From Cryptomeria japonica (Eukaryota; Streptophyta; Pinopsida; Cupressales; Cupressaceae), in the NCBI RefSeq assembly GCF_030272615.1, contig NC_081415.1:106675296-106739295 (forward strand): a stretch of 64,000 nt of DNA, read 5' to 3'. The notes under the pieces are model-generated. The model was given only the letters and a program-made list of their open reading frames with translations. It ran no database searches and was not told where the DNA came from. The position numbers and the translations under genes are program-made. Positions within the stretch are counted from its first letter, which is position 1. Every line of letters begins with the position of its first letter. Shown in pieces: positions 10,441-23,040 of this stretch.

Positions 10441-11725
10441 AAAATGCAGAGCATATAAATTAAATAAATTTAAACTTATTGATGGGGATTTTATCACATT
10501 TAATGGTAAGAGCTTCTTCAATAAAAAATTATTTTTTTTTCATAATTTTTTTTATTTTTTATTTTTGCAAAATATTGAAAACTAGAAAATGAAAACAAAT
10601 TGATCATACCCAAAAATGACTTCCAAATGAATAATTGTATCATGCTTATGAAAGTATACTATCGCAATAATGGTGACAATAGGGTGATTTTTTGTTCAAC
10701 TGCAGGTGACGGTGTCCAATTTAGATGTATTGATTATAAATTTTGGGATTCTTTCACCTCTTGAGTGTGATGATGGGGTCAATTTTAGCCAAAAATGTCC
10801 AAAAATTATAGGTGTCTCATAGATCTTCTAACCACCTTCCACCTTCAAATGACTAAAGATTTTGCCTCTGTTGTCTAATCTAGATGAAATAAAAGTTGAT
10901 TTTGACTTTCTTGAACCTCTTGAATCTAATGGTGGTCTCAAATCGTACCAAACAAGATTTAATTTTAAATTACAATAGAAAGCTATGAAATGCAAAGCCA
11001 CAAATGGACCAAAAATCTCTCAAAAAGACAAACCAAAGGCATTCAAAAATCTCTGCTACCATGTAATATTTGGCTATTAAGGTAGCCACCCAAGATCTAA
11101 AGGCCAAATGGAAATCACAAGAATGAAAGAGAAATTATATGTGATAAGAATAAATTGTATTCCTATCAATGATACAATACAATTAACTAGATGAATAGTA
11201 CATAGGAGATTACTTGGTTAAGTAGACCAAGGTGAAAGATGGGAGTGTATAAGAATATGATGAGATGAGACAAAAACATAACCTATCATCCCACCTAAAG
11301 TGGACAAGTGATAGTGTGATAACACCACTAAGGTAGATCACCCACCTAAGGTAGAAAAGTGAAACCATGAAAGGCGAATGTGACATGGTGATAAAACCAC
11401 TAAAGGTGGAGACACCACATAAAGTGTAATGTGATAACATGATAATACCATCTGAAGTGGAAATGCTCCTAAAATCTCCTATGCCTTCCCTAAGTAAACT
11501 TAAGTGACCTGTAATTATGACCTAGTTGAATAATAACCAAGGTACAACACCTTAATTACACCAACAAAAATTATTTGCATTGAGATTAAATGCATGAAAA
11601 CATACAAATTAAACTCGTGCAATTGAGAGATCAAAAATGATAGACAAGATATCTCTATCATCTTGCATGTTTATAGAGCTCATTTTCAATCAAGTTGATA
11701 TAAGAAAAGAGATCCTTGATTTTGT
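10441..11725. other. Non-coding stretch, no gene recognised
   Basis: AT-rich, with a T-rich run near 10527-10565. The part from about 11050 to 11580 has runs of CACCTAAAGTGGA-like words and a CCTAAGTAAACTTAAG motif that recurs near 14075, so it may be an old LTR fragment. No ORF of interest. Confidence 0.4.
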
Positions 11726-12300
11726 ATCCTCTCTCTCTTTATGTATCTCCCCACTCTTTCCATCTATACTCTCTCTCCATTTCTCTTCTGATATATCTCC
11801 ATCTTTCCCTCTTTCTCTCTCCATTTATCTTCTGATATATCTCCTTCTTTCCCTCTTTCTCTCTCCATCTCTATCTCCCTTTATTTTCTCCCCCTCTCTC
11901 TATATTTCCTTATATCTCTATTCCTCTTCCCCCCTCTATCGCTAGACATGTCTCCCTCTCCCTCTCTCTTTCACTATACCTCTATATCCAAACCTCTTTT
12001 CCTCTCTATCTCTATCTCTCCCTCTAAATGTATAATTTTATCTCTCCATCTCACTCTACAACAATATATCTCCCTCTTTCTTTCTGTGTGTATGTATCAC
12101 TATTTATCTCTATCTTTATCCTTCTATCTCCATCTATTATTAACTCCCTCTCTCACTCTTTATATATTTATCTCTTCCATCTCTACCTATTCCTCTCTCC
12201 TCTTTCTTTATCTCTATCCTTCTTTCCATCTACATCTCCATCTCGTTACCCCGCCCCCCCTCTCTCTCTCTATCCCCACCTCTCCCTCCCCATTCCTCTC
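11726..12300. repeat. CT-rich (pyrimidine) low-complexity tract
   Basis: Roughly 575 bp of degenerate TCTCTC/CTCCCT/ATCTCT words on the plus strand, almost purine-free. It is the strand-complement counterpart of the GA-rich tract at 27090-28473. The Ser/Leu/Pro-rich translations are artefacts. Confidence 0.9.
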
Positions 12301-13240
12301 AGATTCTTATTGGAAACATAACATGAGCTTGTTGGTAATAGATTATAATTTATAAAGTTTTTTTTCACAATAGATATTATTTGGTAAATGGCCTATAAAA
12401 TTAATCTCACTTATTAAACAAATATATGGAGAAAACATACAAATACTAAGTTAACCTTCCACAACTTTTTCATGTACCCATTGCACAACAATGGTGCAAT
12501 TGGTGGTATATTTATGATAGGATATAGTACTTAAGTATGGATAGTGGACTTGAATTTCAAGAATTTTAGAATAGATCAAAACATATGTAGTGTATGTGAC
12601 AATGCAACAAAGGATAGAAAAAATATGCCAACTGGACATTGTTGAGTGAAGTGAGGCAAGAAATTATCATGTGTTGTTGCCCTCTTAACCTTATATATGC
12701 CTTTAAGTTTGTTTGAAAGGGAACACGTGATATTCAACTAATTTTGATAAATATTGTTGTGCATGATTATAAACTATTTAAATAAAACAATTGTATCTAT
12801 TTATAATCAATTATTTAATATTTTTTATTTCATTTATATTTGAGATAAAAATTATGCATATATTATACTATTATTTTAATTATTTATTTAAAATAATAAA
12901 TAATAATATTTTATTAATATTTAATTTATCTATATGGAAACAAACATGATACATATAAAAATCTTCAAATAATTGAGCAATTTTAGATAAATGAATGGTC
13001 TTACATATTCTCTAGGTAGAGATTAAAATTTTTATAGATTTGATTATGTGAATTTTTAAATGGATCATTCATTGATTTGTCACAATGAAGCAAACATAAA
13101 GAAAATAGAAATGAAAAAATAATTAATATACCAATGTAACTATAATTAGAAGACATTAATTCCAATGAGAACCAAACATTTTTAAATTTTATTTTCCTTC
13201 ATTATCTTGGCCTTGTTGTGCTTTAATCAATTATTGATAT
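12301..13240. other. AT-rich spacer, nothing recognised
   Basis: Strongly AT-rich, especially 12780-12920 (TTATTTAAAATAATAAATAA-type sequence). No ORF with family hallmarks, no tandem structure beyond AT richness. Confidence 0.6.
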
Positions 13241-13964
13241 AAAATTGTCTTGTCAGACATAGTGAAAGCTACACTTCTTTCAAAATCGCCTTTTCAGTTT
13301 TTTTTCCCATGGCTAGTTTTAGGAACCCCTTTCTCGCCCCTGTTCTTGCCTCTACTATGGAAACCATGGGTGGATATCTTATTCAAACTAAATCAAATAA
13401 GTGTGACAATTTCAAACAAAATGATATTCTTTGAAAAACAGTGGTGGATGACAATCTTGCAACATACATTGAAGAAATCAAGGGCTTCAACCCATCTCTA
13501 TTTGAGTATTTTTCCTACACTTGGGATGAGGGAGAAGTCCAAGTAGGTGGGGTGAAGCTCATGGTGTATATGGAAACCATTGTGGCTAGTACAGGTCTAG
13601 TGGTGGAGGGCATGACCTTCCCAAATAAACCTAAGGTTAATTACAAGGATAATTTCAAGCGGTTCATAAAACCGAGAGAGAAAGTTGCTCATCTATGTAG
13701 TGGTTTCAATAGAAATGACTTACTTGGGGTTTAAAAAGTGGACATTCTACTCTTCATGAAGTTAATCACATTGGATGGGAGATTTAAATGGTCGTATTCT
13801 TGCTTTTTTTGGATCAAATCTCTCAAGTTAGGATTATGACTACAAGCTACTTCCATAAAAGAGAGAGATAGCATGTTCACTAGGAAATGATGAATGATAT
13901 TTAGATCATAAACCATGTACATATTCTCTTCCTATAAAGGAATGAGCTAAAAAGAAAGCACCAA

Positions 13965-14360
13965 TGATGTGTGGGGGTAGAAACAACTACCTACCAACTA
14001 TTGGTACACAATATTAAATGTAGGGAAGTTAAATAATATTAAAGCTTACCTAACACCTAGAAAGACAATATGATACCTAAGTAAACTTAAGCACAACAGT
14101 CATAATAATTTACTCCAACACTCCCCCTTAAATGCAACCTAGGGAGAAGAATTATTATGTAAAATGATATGATGATGCAATATGGGTCTCGATTAAAAGA
14201 CCATGTTAGATACCCATGTACAATGAAAATGCAATGCAATACAATATATCACAAAGTGGAGGAAAGGAGAAAACCACTTGGGAGAAAAATCATCTCCAAA
14301 AGAGAGATATGCAAATCATAAATGATGTGATGAATGGAGGTCTCCAAAATTCTTTCCAAG
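13965..14360. repeat. LTR-like repeat fragment
   Basis: Interrupts copy A of the unknown protein family. It contains CCTAAGTAAACTTAAG (also near 11493) and the stretch TCCAACACTCCCCCTTAA. No matching partner LTR, PBS or target duplication is seen, so its class is uncertain. Confidence 0.35.
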
Positions 14361-14583
14361 AATGACATCCATCACGATGATACAATGAAGATGAATTTCC
14401 CTTATTGGCTCTTTTCATCTATTTCCCAATCTGCAATTGTTGCCAAAACAAAATATGTCCTTCCCCCAATACCCTAGAGAGCGACACCTGTCATGAAGAT
14501 ACAATAAAGATGAATTTCCTTTATTGTCTCTTTTCATCTATTTCCCAATCTGTGGTTGTTGCCAAAACAAAATATGTCCAACC
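14361..14583. repeat. Tandem duplication, about 119-bp unit
   Basis: Two near-identical units in direct order; the word GATGAATTTCC occurs at 14390 and 14509 (period 119), and each unit ends GCCAAAACAAAATATGTCC. No function inferred. Confidence 0.75.
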
Positions 14584-15620
14584 CTTGCATCAGGGGTTTA
14601 TTTTGCGTCTATACAATTTTCGCCTAAACTTAAACTCCACTTGTGGGTTGACTTGTAATCCCTCCAATCCCACTTTGTGTGTTGATTTGTCAGATAGCCC
14701 AATAGTAAAGATGTCATTTCCACCCCTAAACCCAAAGGGATCCATACCCAAGTTAGCCCTAGTATGACAACTAAATCCAAGAACCCCTTGACACCTCCAA
14801 TTATTGCATGCATTGTTGAAGAGTTAGAGGTGGAGGAGAATGATTATGAAGAGTCTAATTCCTCGTGGTCTACAGGGTCTAAGTGAACCTAGAAAACCCT
14901 ATTAATAATTTTTCCACCACTTCTACCCCCTCATTTAGCTCCCCTCCCACTTCACCTTCAAACTCGCTAAGGAAATGGGACCTCCCTAGCTTTGTAGATA
15001 TGGTTAATGAACTCTATGATGGCTACAACAAATAGGAAGCTATAATCTATTGCTTTCTAGGGTAACTAAATGTGACAAAAAATAAAATTAACAAACTAGA
15101 GGCCCTCATTGAAGCAGAATTTAGAGCTTCAAGCTAGGCAACAAATGATAAGGACTAAAGGGTTTGAGTTGTAGCCATCAATTTAGCTAAAATCTTCAAA
15201 GGTGGGAAGAAATGGAGGAAGAATCGAAGGGGCTTTGTGATAAGCTAGACCAGAAGGGGGATAGGAAGGAGTTGATGAAATCAATTGAGGTTCTGTGGGA
15301 CAACCAGATGTCCCTTAAAAGGAAAATGGAGGAAATTATAGCTTAGAATAATGAATTGTCCAAGAAGAATTTTGCAGCTATATAGGCCATCTAGAAAGAA
15401 ATTGACAAGAGGGAAGCAAGAAAGAAGTGTCATTGGGATTCCACCCCTCCTACTAGTTTAGAGGCATCAGTGTCTACGGTGAAAGACACTCTGAAGTCCA
15501 TTTCTATTTCATTTGTTAAAGGGTCAAACAAGAGCCTCTACTTCTCTAACAAGGTGAAAGTGATGAGCCAAGATTGGAAAATTGAGAAGCCCCCCACTTG
15601 GTAGGGCATTGGATTATGTC

Positions 15621-16149
15621 TTTGGTAGGGGTGCATCAGTTGGTTTTTTCTTGTGTATGCCTATTAAGTCACATCTAGTCTTTGGATTTTGTGATGTCTT
15701 GTTCTAGGTATTTGTTGGGTTCTATTCTTTTTTGGCTCTTGCTACTCATGAATCCCTAGGTTATGTAATGCTTTGGGCCTCTCCCGATGGAATCTAATTA
15801 GAAATATAATTAAAAAGGACTAAGATATTTTCATATTATAAAATTAATTTATCTGCCATATTACATTTATTGTTTTACATTAAATAATAATATCAATTAT
15901 TTTATTATTTATGTTTAACTTAATTTCATTCTATTGTCTGAAAATTCAAAATCAATCGCATCGTAAAGAGTTAGTGTAACACAAATTTATTTTAATATAT
16001 CAAACTGTGACTTATTTAGATGGAACTGCCACTGTGACTAAGTCAATAAACAGATATAGCTACTTATATAGCAAGACTCATTCTAATCCTGAAGTAGTAG
16101 ACTAGAGCTTACAAACACACCGAGATATAGTTACCATACATCTTTGAGT
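15621..16149. other. Non-coding stretch between copy A and the split host gene
   Basis: Contains a T/G-rich segment to about 15800 that could be the 3' end of copy A (compare 28760-28900 in copy B), then AT-rich sequence. No ORF recognised. Confidence 0.4.
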
Positions 16150-16263
16150 TCCATTTACCAAGCTTCACCACCTGTAACTGAACCCTCGAAGTGATATTCA
16201 ACTGGGTATGGAGGAAGTCTCTATAAGCCTCATTATTCACATAAAAGTCAGCATTGCCACCCT
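16150..16263 (-). pseudogene. Phosphorylase-superfamily (bark-storage-like) gene, 3' exon fragment
   Basis: Reading leftwards from 16263, the minus strand encodes GGNADFYVNNEAYRDFLHTQ and then LNIT. This matches the C-terminal part of plant secreted PNP/UDP-phosphorylase-superfamily proteins (bark/vegetative storage protein type), where it follows the segment still present at 24003-24050. After LNIT the translation leaves the family pattern, so the last exon is lost or lies across an intron I cannot place. The rest of the gene is at 24003-25118. A 7.7-kb retroelement insertion separates them, with a 5-bp repeat (ACCCT on the plus strand) at 16259-16263 and 23998-24002. Confidence 0.75.
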
Positions 16264-16420
16264 ATTAGCTTGTTAGTTTGGTAGCTTGGATAGTTGTTTG
16301 TCCTTTTGCTAAATAATTAGTAAATAATTGTTTGCTAAAAAATGTAGTTAGAGTTCAAACAATTTTTATTAATTATTTGACTCTTTTTAGAAACTTCTAG
16401 CAACCAATTTGGTTAGGGTT
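16264..16420 (+). repeat. Left piece of a split LTR-like sequence
   Basis: Contains TGTTAGTTTGG at 16271, a possible LTR start. Its last 47 bp (16374-16420, TATTTGACTCTTTTTAGAAA...) are repeated exactly at 23458-23504 in the right piece. Confidence 0.55.
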
Positions 16421-16428
16421 ATGAATTC

Positions 16429-17766
16429 TTGGTTGAAGAGTTGTTTCATCCCATCTATAATTGTCTTGATTCCCAAACCATATGTCAACTCATTGGACAT
16501 GATTCCTCCCGCTATGGCCAAACTTACACATACCTGAAAGATAACATCTTACCTCCTGACTTATCGAAAAATCAAAAGAGAAATTTTATTTCGCAATCCT
16601 CCCATTATACTCTCGTCATAGATACCCTGTATAAACGAGGTCTAGATGGTACTCTCTTAAGATGTCTTGAACAAGAAGAATCTGAGAAGGCCTTACATGA
16701 AGTCCATAATGACATTTGTGGCACTCACTCAAGTGGTCTTACCCTTTCGAAAAAACTCATATGCTTGGGCTACTATTGGCCGACTATGGAACGAGATTCT
16801 TTTAAAATAGCAAGAACATGCAAACAATGTCAAATCCATGGGAACTTGATTCATGCACCAGCACAAGAACTACATGCTTTAGCAACATCTTGGCCTTTTT
16901 GTCAATGGGGACTTGATCTAGTAGGAAAGATAAATCCTTCATCATCTAATGGACACAAATTCATCCTAGTAGCTACTGAATATTTCACAAAATGGATTGA
17001 AGCTGTACCTCTCATCAACATCACAGGAAAACAAATTGTTGCATTTATCTTGAATTATATCATCTATCGCTATGGAATACCAATGACCATTATCACTGAT
17101 AATGGGCGACCATTCAAGAATCAAGATGTACAAGAGCTATGTGAGAAGTTCAAAATCTAGCACAGATTCTTCACACCATATTATCCACAGGGAAATGGGT
17201 AGGCAGAAGCATCTAACAAAACTATCCTGAAAATTCTTAAAAAGACAGTGAATGATGCTGGGAAAGATTGGCATATTCAACTAAATCTTTCTCTATGGGC
17301 CTACCACACCAGTATCCGCACACCGACAAGTGCCACACCATCCTCTCTTGTATATGGATCAGAAGCCATATTGCCAATTGAAGTAGAGATACCTTCTCTA
17401 CGTGTATCACTAAAAGGACTCATCCTAGATGAAGAACAAAGAGTATCTAGACTGCAAGAGTTAGAACTAATCCATGAATGAAGACAAAATGCCTTTGATC
17501 ATCTAAAGGTATATCAACAAAGAATGTGTCGGAGCTATAATCATAAGGTTAAACCAAGAATCTTTCAAGTGGGAGAACTAGTGCTAAAAGAAAATCCATG
17601 CAACCAGGCAGATCGAGAAAAGAAAGGAAAATTTGAACCAAACTGGTTAGGCCCATTTGTGGTCACAACAGTATTTGGATTAGGAGCATATCAGCTATCA
17701 ACATAGGATGGAGATCAGCTCGAGGAACCTATCAATAGCATGCACCTGAAGAGGTTCTATGTCTAA
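16429..17766 (+). pseudogene. int: Ty3/gypsy integrase, decayed
   Basis: The 3' end of a gypsy pol gene. Domains in order: an N-terminal HHCC zinc-binding region (EVHNDICGTHSSGLTLSKK to CKQCQIHG), a DDE catalytic core (WGLDLVGKI; IITDNGRP; the Glu lies in AEASNKTI), and a C-terminal region ending in LGPFVVTTVFGLGAYQLST and MHLKRFYV before TAA at 17764. All three acidic catalytic positions are present, but TAG/TGA codons interrupt the frame near 17158, 17202, 17479 and 17704. It begins abruptly just after the RNase H-integrase junction because the segment is truncated at 16420. It is closely related to the integrase at 45335-46588. In the family, integrase inserts cDNA into chromosomes. Confidence 0.92.
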
Positions 17767-17915
17767 AACTCAGAAAAAATCAAAAAACAGTGAAAAATCA
17801 GAAAAAATCAAAAACAGTGAAAAATCAGAAAAAATCCTAAAAAGTGAAAAAGCAGAAAATCCAAAAAAATCAAATATCAGAAAAAGTGCAATAAAAACAG
17901 ACAGTGAAAACCTGG
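17765..17915 (+). repeat. A-rich minisatellite
   Basis: Irregular repetition of AAAAATCAGAAAAAATC and AACAGTGAAAAATCAG words with a period near 27 bp, directly after the integrase stop codon. Confidence 0.7.
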
Positions 17916-19453
17916 CAAACAGGTGCTATCTGTCGGCTGGCTCTTCCATCTATTAGTTCATGCATTTTTCTGCTTGCATTCATTTTTCCATCAACGTTGA
18001 TCATCATGAAGCCTTTATACATACGCAAGCATCCCAAGTGGCTTCTTACCATGGTTTGGATCATTGGAGATATCATAACGAATTTTTTTCTAGGCTTGGG
18101 CCAAAATTCTACACCTAGCTGGGGGCAAACTCTTGATCAATTTTGAGCTTAATCAAACAAGTAGACCAAATAGTTAGACAAATCTTATCGAGCGAAAACT
18201 AAGACACATCCAACATTGAACACAAGATCAGACTATCAACTATCAAGCTATCACAAAATCAATCTAAGCACATCACACACTTTTCAGTGGATAATATCTT
18301 TTTGAATGATTGATTGTAACATGATTGTTCAACTTTTCTATATTGCTTTTTGCTATCATGATTTCTGAGTGACTCGAGGATGTCATCAACTAGAGGAACA
18401 ATGAAGAAACATGATATTTTTCTTGTCTGCTATCTGAAAAGTAATCACGAATATGTGCAAATTTGTCTCGGGACATGATCATCAGAATATCATTGAAGAC
18501 ATTTCCAATTTGCGTATTGAAATGATTAATATTGCCTGTTTTACACAAACAACACTCAGGTCATCTCGGTTCAATTATACCTTGATGCTTGTGTTAACTT
18601 TCTATATCAAAATCCAGGAAAGAAGTGCTTAGGTCATCATGGTTTAGTTATACCATCGATGTTTGCACTTACTTCCCACATTTCAAAAGCTCAATGATGA
18701 CAAAAACGCAAAAAAATCCAGTGACTGGTTCAGTCATAGTTTTGCATTTCATTCTTGCATGGATCCAACCAAGCTCCTTTTATCCAAGGCTAAATCTATC
18801 GCAGGAATCATCAAAGTATCATCACAGGTGTATACATAATCAGAATAAACTCATATCTCTCCAAATATTGTCAACTCAGCACAAATCTTATGCTATCTCC
18901 CTCAAATGCATCAACATCAGCATATCCAAAAATTTCTACAACTGATATCAATAAACTATCAATTCTTTATCTAATCAACCTTATCAATTCTATCATGTCT
19001 TATACAGGATGTATCCTTCCTGAAACCAGACATGATCATCAATGTCTTATACAGGACGTATCCTTCCTAAAACCAGACATGATCATCAATGTCTTATACA
19101 AGATGAATCCTTCCGGAAACCAGACGTTATGATCATCCATGTCTTATACAGGATGAATCCTTCCTAAAACCAGACTAAATCAAATCAATCAAGATTTTTC
19201 AATCTTACCGATCTAGGCAATCAAGCTAATCAAAGAACTCGCACTTTCATCAAACAATAGTTGCAAAAATCAAATCAAATCTATTGGGATATCAATCTCG
19301 CAAAAACTCCAAAGATCAATTATCTCAATTGATCTCCCAAGGGGGCATGATTATATCAGAATTTAGCAATCAAGAGCTGGGGCATCCTATCAAATCAATA
19401 CCATCATCAAAATGAGATTATTCTTTGAATCAACGTGTCATCACACCTCGCTT
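17767..19453 (+). other. 3' untranslated region of the permuted gypsy segment
   Basis: Between the integrase stop and the LTR, about 1.7 kb, no credible ORF on either strand; unlike the element at 39909-55204 it holds no plant-mobile-domain gene. Two minisatellites lie in it (17765-17915 and 18997-19175). It also has a diverged duplication of TCAGGTCATCTCGGTTCA-like sequence (18556 and 18630). Repeat-rich 3' UTRs are a known trait of Tat-lineage elements. Confidence 0.65.
18997..19175 (+). repeat. 47-bp minisatellite, four units
   Basis: Units start GTCTTATACAGGATG at 18997, 19044, 19091 and 19141, giving periods of 47, 47 and 50 bp; the last unit is partial. It lies in the 3' UTR of the gypsy segment. 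Confidence 0.85.
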
Positions 19454-19468
19454 CAAAGAGGGACAAAA
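19454..19468 (+). other. Polypurine tract
   Basis: AAAGAGGGACAAAA immediately before the LTR start TGTATACACC. The corresponding site of the 39.9-55.2 kb element (40676-40691, minus) reads CAAAGAGGGGCAAAA, so the family assignment is mutually supported. Confidence 0.75.
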
Positions 19469-20390
19469 TGTATACACCTAAAAATGGTCTAAAGATAATT
19501 AATTAAATAAGCAATTATTTAATTAATCTCTCCTCCCCAATTTAATTGAATTCACTAAGCAATTTGATTAAATCTCTTATTCATCTACTTATTAATAAAT
19601 CTAAGGATTTATTAAATAAGTTCATTTCATTTCACCCCTTTAATTAATTAATTCAAATTAATTAATTCCCTCCACCAAAATAATTTCTTCTAAATCTTCT
19701 AATTAATTAAAACAAATCATTTATGAGTTGTTGAGATTAATTAGTCATTTTCCTAATATTTGAATTTCTAAATTCAAATTCTCCTAACTTTTACCACTCC
19801 TAAATCTAACCATTCCTAAACCTAACCCATTCTACCTACCACCTTGTCCCCTTTCATCCAACATCTTCTAGAACCTTTGTGACACTTGTCACTAGGTGTT
19901 CCCTTTAATCCAACTCCCTTTGCCAACCTCCTCCAATTTAACCATTGATATCTTCAAATTAATCTCAACTGTTGATTCATGCCAACTCACACCCTAGCCT
20001 TGGAAAATCTTATAAATAGACTCATTTTGGAGCAATAAGGGTCCCAATTTGATTTCATCATTTGCATTGTTATTATAGGCATCTAGCTTCTAGTTTATCA
20101 TTTCTTAGCAATGTTATCATGCTCATTTTAGTTTAATTGCATCTTCATTCTAGTTCATTTTCTAGATCATGCGTTTTTAGCATTCAAATCCTCCATCTAA
20201 GTGTAGTCAAGTCACTGGAATTTGCATACTAAGATCTGAGAGCAAAATTCATACTCACATTTACTAGGAGGCAATAAGTCGATTAGCTATGGTTTTGTCT
20301 TCCATTGTTTCAATTTTCTAACCATTGCTTGTAATGATTTATTAAGTGCATTGTGGTTGCAGGTACAGGTACACTTCATAGAGCATGACA
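19469..20390 (+). repeat. Single LTR of the permuted gypsy segment
   Basis: 922 bp, from TGTATACACC after the polypurine tract to CATGACA before the PBS. It contains AT-rich inverted repeats at about 19497-19535 and 19570-19665, like the U3 of the LTRs at 40675 and 55204, and a TATA box at 20010. Having both a PPT on its left and a PBS on its right, it acts as 3' LTR to the integrase and as 5' LTR to the gag-protease. Confidence 0.85.
20009..20018 (+). promoter_or_regulatory. TATA box in LTR
   Basis: CTTATAAATAG, a close match to the plant TATA consensus, about 540 bp into the LTR. It would mark the U3-R transcription start region. Confidence 0.55.
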
Positions 20391-20394
20391 TTTT

Positions 20395-20412
20395 TGGCAC
20401 CCACCGTGGGGC
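20395..20412 (+). other. Primer-binding site
   Basis: TGGCACCCACCGTGGGGC begins 4 nt after the LTR CA end. It resembles the TGGCGCCCACCGTGGGGC sequence found after the 5' LTR of many plant Tat-type gypsy elements. Confidence 0.8.
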
Positions 20413-22563
20413 CGAAATCATCATTTTCAGTCTCCCAAGCTTCCTCAAACTTCATCTTTGCTAGATCAGAATCAGATTGTCGTACGAGTTGCCTTTTTGG
20501 CTCATACGAACTTCCTTTTAGTCTCGGACGACACCTCATCCTGACTCGTACAAGCCCATTTTCCTTGTCGTATAAGGTATAAATCCTTTTCGTATGAATT
20601 TCTATCTTACTATTTCCTGATTCGTGCTAGCTCATTCCTGTGTCGTACTATACAGAATATTCTGTCATACAAAATACTGCATTTTAAATGAAATTTCTGA
20701 TTTTTCATATGGTCTTGTGAATTTTGTTGTTCAAAGCTTCATATCATGTCGTACGAGTCTCTGCATCTATGATTTTTGATAAACTGCAAGTTAGGGTTTT
20801 CTGATTCTAATCTGAGATTTTATAACACTAACCCTGACTGGTTTATGAGATTTTTTTGCCAGCCTAACGAGTTTTTGCAGGACGCTTGTCAAAGATACGC
20901 TTGTCAAAGATACGCTTGTCAAAGACAAAATTCAAAACAATGACTACTAATAGATCTATTTTGCAGGTTGCCTAAGGATTCAACAAAAAAATTTGTGTAT
21001 TCTTTAAGATTTTTAGGCACATTTCAATTTGGGCTTAAAGAAATGAACTATCATGTCTTATGTGTCTTTGATGATAAGCGAGTATGCTCTCACCTTTCTT
21101 AGGTGATCAGAAAGCTAGACTCATCTTTTTGCTTTCATTAGTGCATCTCTTTAGCAGGCCTGCCCTCCCGAGGAGTTATTAACTCTTAGCCATTAAGGTC
21201 GGTGAGAGGGGAATGACCTAAGTGGGAATGGCTAACGCCAAGTAATCCAACCCACTATAAAATAAATATGTTTTTGATGAAAATCAAAGCAGCGGCAATG
21301 CTTGGGACTAGCTCTCCTCCATACCTTCGGGTATATCAAACCTTGGTTTTCAAGGCTGGGAGACCTCTTAATTGAGTTTATACCTTGATGCGCCGAACGG
21401 ATCCCTTACTAGTGCCGGTTAAAATAGAAGCTACCCAATTCACCTCTGAAAGGGTGATAATCTTTGTGCAAGAGAGATAGTAACTCTCCCAAGACACTTG
21501 CCATATCCTGCCCCCATTAGCATTTGGAGTCGGATAATACGGCATTGATAATCCATTGCGTGAGACTCAGTGGTCGTATTCTGATTAGCTATTAGGTGTG
21601 TACCTAAGTCAACAAGCAAAGGTTTTCATTCTTAGCCAACTTCCTTAGGGTTTAGCTTGATTGGAGTCATTTATCATATTGTGTGTTTGCTATGTATTCA
21701 TCCCTAAATTGCAAAATTAGACACTTAAAATTGGAAAACCAAAGTAAAATATCAAAATTCAGTGATCAAAACTCAAACAAGCAAACAATTTTTATCATTG
21801 CTCAAATACCTGTCGTACGAGTCAGAAGTCTCTGTCATATTTTTTGATCCTTTATCGTACGAGTCAGGAATCTCTATCGTATTGCTGGATCTTCTGTCGT
21901 ACGAGTCAAGGTTCTATGTCACACGAAAAACTGATGTTCACATGAAGTCACTAGTCTGTCATTCTATTTTGTATCTCTTGTCATCCTAAGCTAAATCTTA
22001 TGTCATACGAAACTCTGCATCTGTCAGTTCAAAGCTGTGTCTTACATGCCTGGTTTCAGCTTTGTCATTTCTACCTAATCAATTTGCAGTAAGCATAAAC
22101 ACCTATTATCTATCAATCTATGCTTAAATTGTCTACTTGGTTTGCTTGGTCAAGTTATCACTCGTCAAAATCAGACTCTAGAAAATATACACCTCAAGAT
22201 TTTCAAGTGCTTACCCCCAACAAGTTCAAGATCTAAACATCTCAAAGTGCATTATCACCCTCTTTGGTAAACTGATCACTCAAACATAGTTTCTCATCAG
22301 GATCAATCATCCTTTATCACGAAACTGAAATGTTTGGTCAGGATAATCTCGTCCCACATCGTAGGATATATCATTTTTACTGGACCTGGTTCTTATCAAA
22401 TCATCACCATTGCACTCCTAAACCGAAGATCGAAAAACTTGCAAACCTTTAAACACTTGAACCATCTTTTAGTGTCATATCACTCTATGGCCTTGAAATT
22501 GACTATTGATCACTTACCAAAACAACCTTTAAACAATCAAATCTTAGCACAATATCAAACACA
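20413..22563 (+). other. Long untranslated leader with repeated TCGTACGAGTC words
   Basis: About 2.15 kb between PBS and gag remnant. Exact GTCGTACGAG or TCGTACGAG occurs at 20479, 20748, 21812, 21855 and 21896, with many degenerate forms (CTCATACGA, GTCGTATAAG, GTCATACGA) in two clusters, 20470-20770 and 21810-22015. A block near 21195-21260 (GAATGACCTAAGTGGGAATG) is shared with the leader of the 39.9-55.2 kb element (minus strand near 54280). No real ORF. Confidence 0.7.
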
Positions 22564-22965
22564 ATGCCCATTTTAACAAGAGAGCAGAGACATAAGATCG
22601 CTAAAACATTTGAAATAGCTGAAAATCATATCGACATGACATACCAAAGCAAAACACAAGAAGAAAACATGACAAGCCAACATATCAGAGAAATCAAACA
22701 AGTTCAAAATCAAAATCAAACTATGTTAAAACCTCACAAGGATTTAAACACATCTCAGAAGAAAGGTGGTTCTTTTATGCACCTCTTAAAGAGATCCCTA
22801 AAGGATTTGGCTAAAGAAGATCAAAATCATGCACCCATGTCTAACAATGATCCATCCATCCATAAGCAAACTGACTCTCCAAAGGCATCTATTCCTACAC
22901 CTGTTGAAAGCTTGCAAGAACCTTCCATGCATCCAAAGCTGAAGATTCCCAAGGGATATCCATGA
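22564..22965 (+). pseudogene. Possible gag remnant
   Basis: A 133-codon ORF, hydrophilic and Gln/Lys/Ser-rich, placed between leader and protease where gag should be. It has no gag-core hallmarks (no DP-x-AxxWF block or zinc knuckle), so either most of gag is deleted or this is a spacer region just before the protease. Assignment rests on position only. Confidence 0.35.
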
Positions 22966-23040
22966 TTGCCATCAAGCCTATTTCAGATAATCCTATTCAA
23001 AGCTCATCTCCTTCATATCCAAGCATTAATTCATTGTAGC

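Larger units (their letters stand above)
13241..15620 (+). pseudogene. Unknown repeat-borne protein family, copy A (decayed)
   Basis: I do not recognise this family. The best-preserved piece, 13441-13734, encodes VGGVKLMVYMETIVASTGL, then EGMTFPNKPKVNYKDNFKR. After a stop the frame continues with LITLDGRFKW and FFWIKSLKL up to about 13870. This aligns in order with copy B (28930-30650, minus): VTETMIAKTTGFPMEG, FYRDRKISDAAMKKF, FITLNDRYTW, FVLLNHFR. An unrelated repeat (13960-14590) interrupts it; beyond, 14800-15600 gives an acidic segment (EELEVEENDYEE) and a Lys/Glu-rich, coiled-coil-like stretch with several TAG codons. Two divergent copies in one window imply a repetitive family, perhaps part of a transposon. 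Confidence 0.55.

Noticed and set aside
17767-19453. Antisense PMD gene in the 3' UTR of the permuted segment
   Set aside because: Searched by eye on the minus strand for PMD motifs because element 2 has one; none found.
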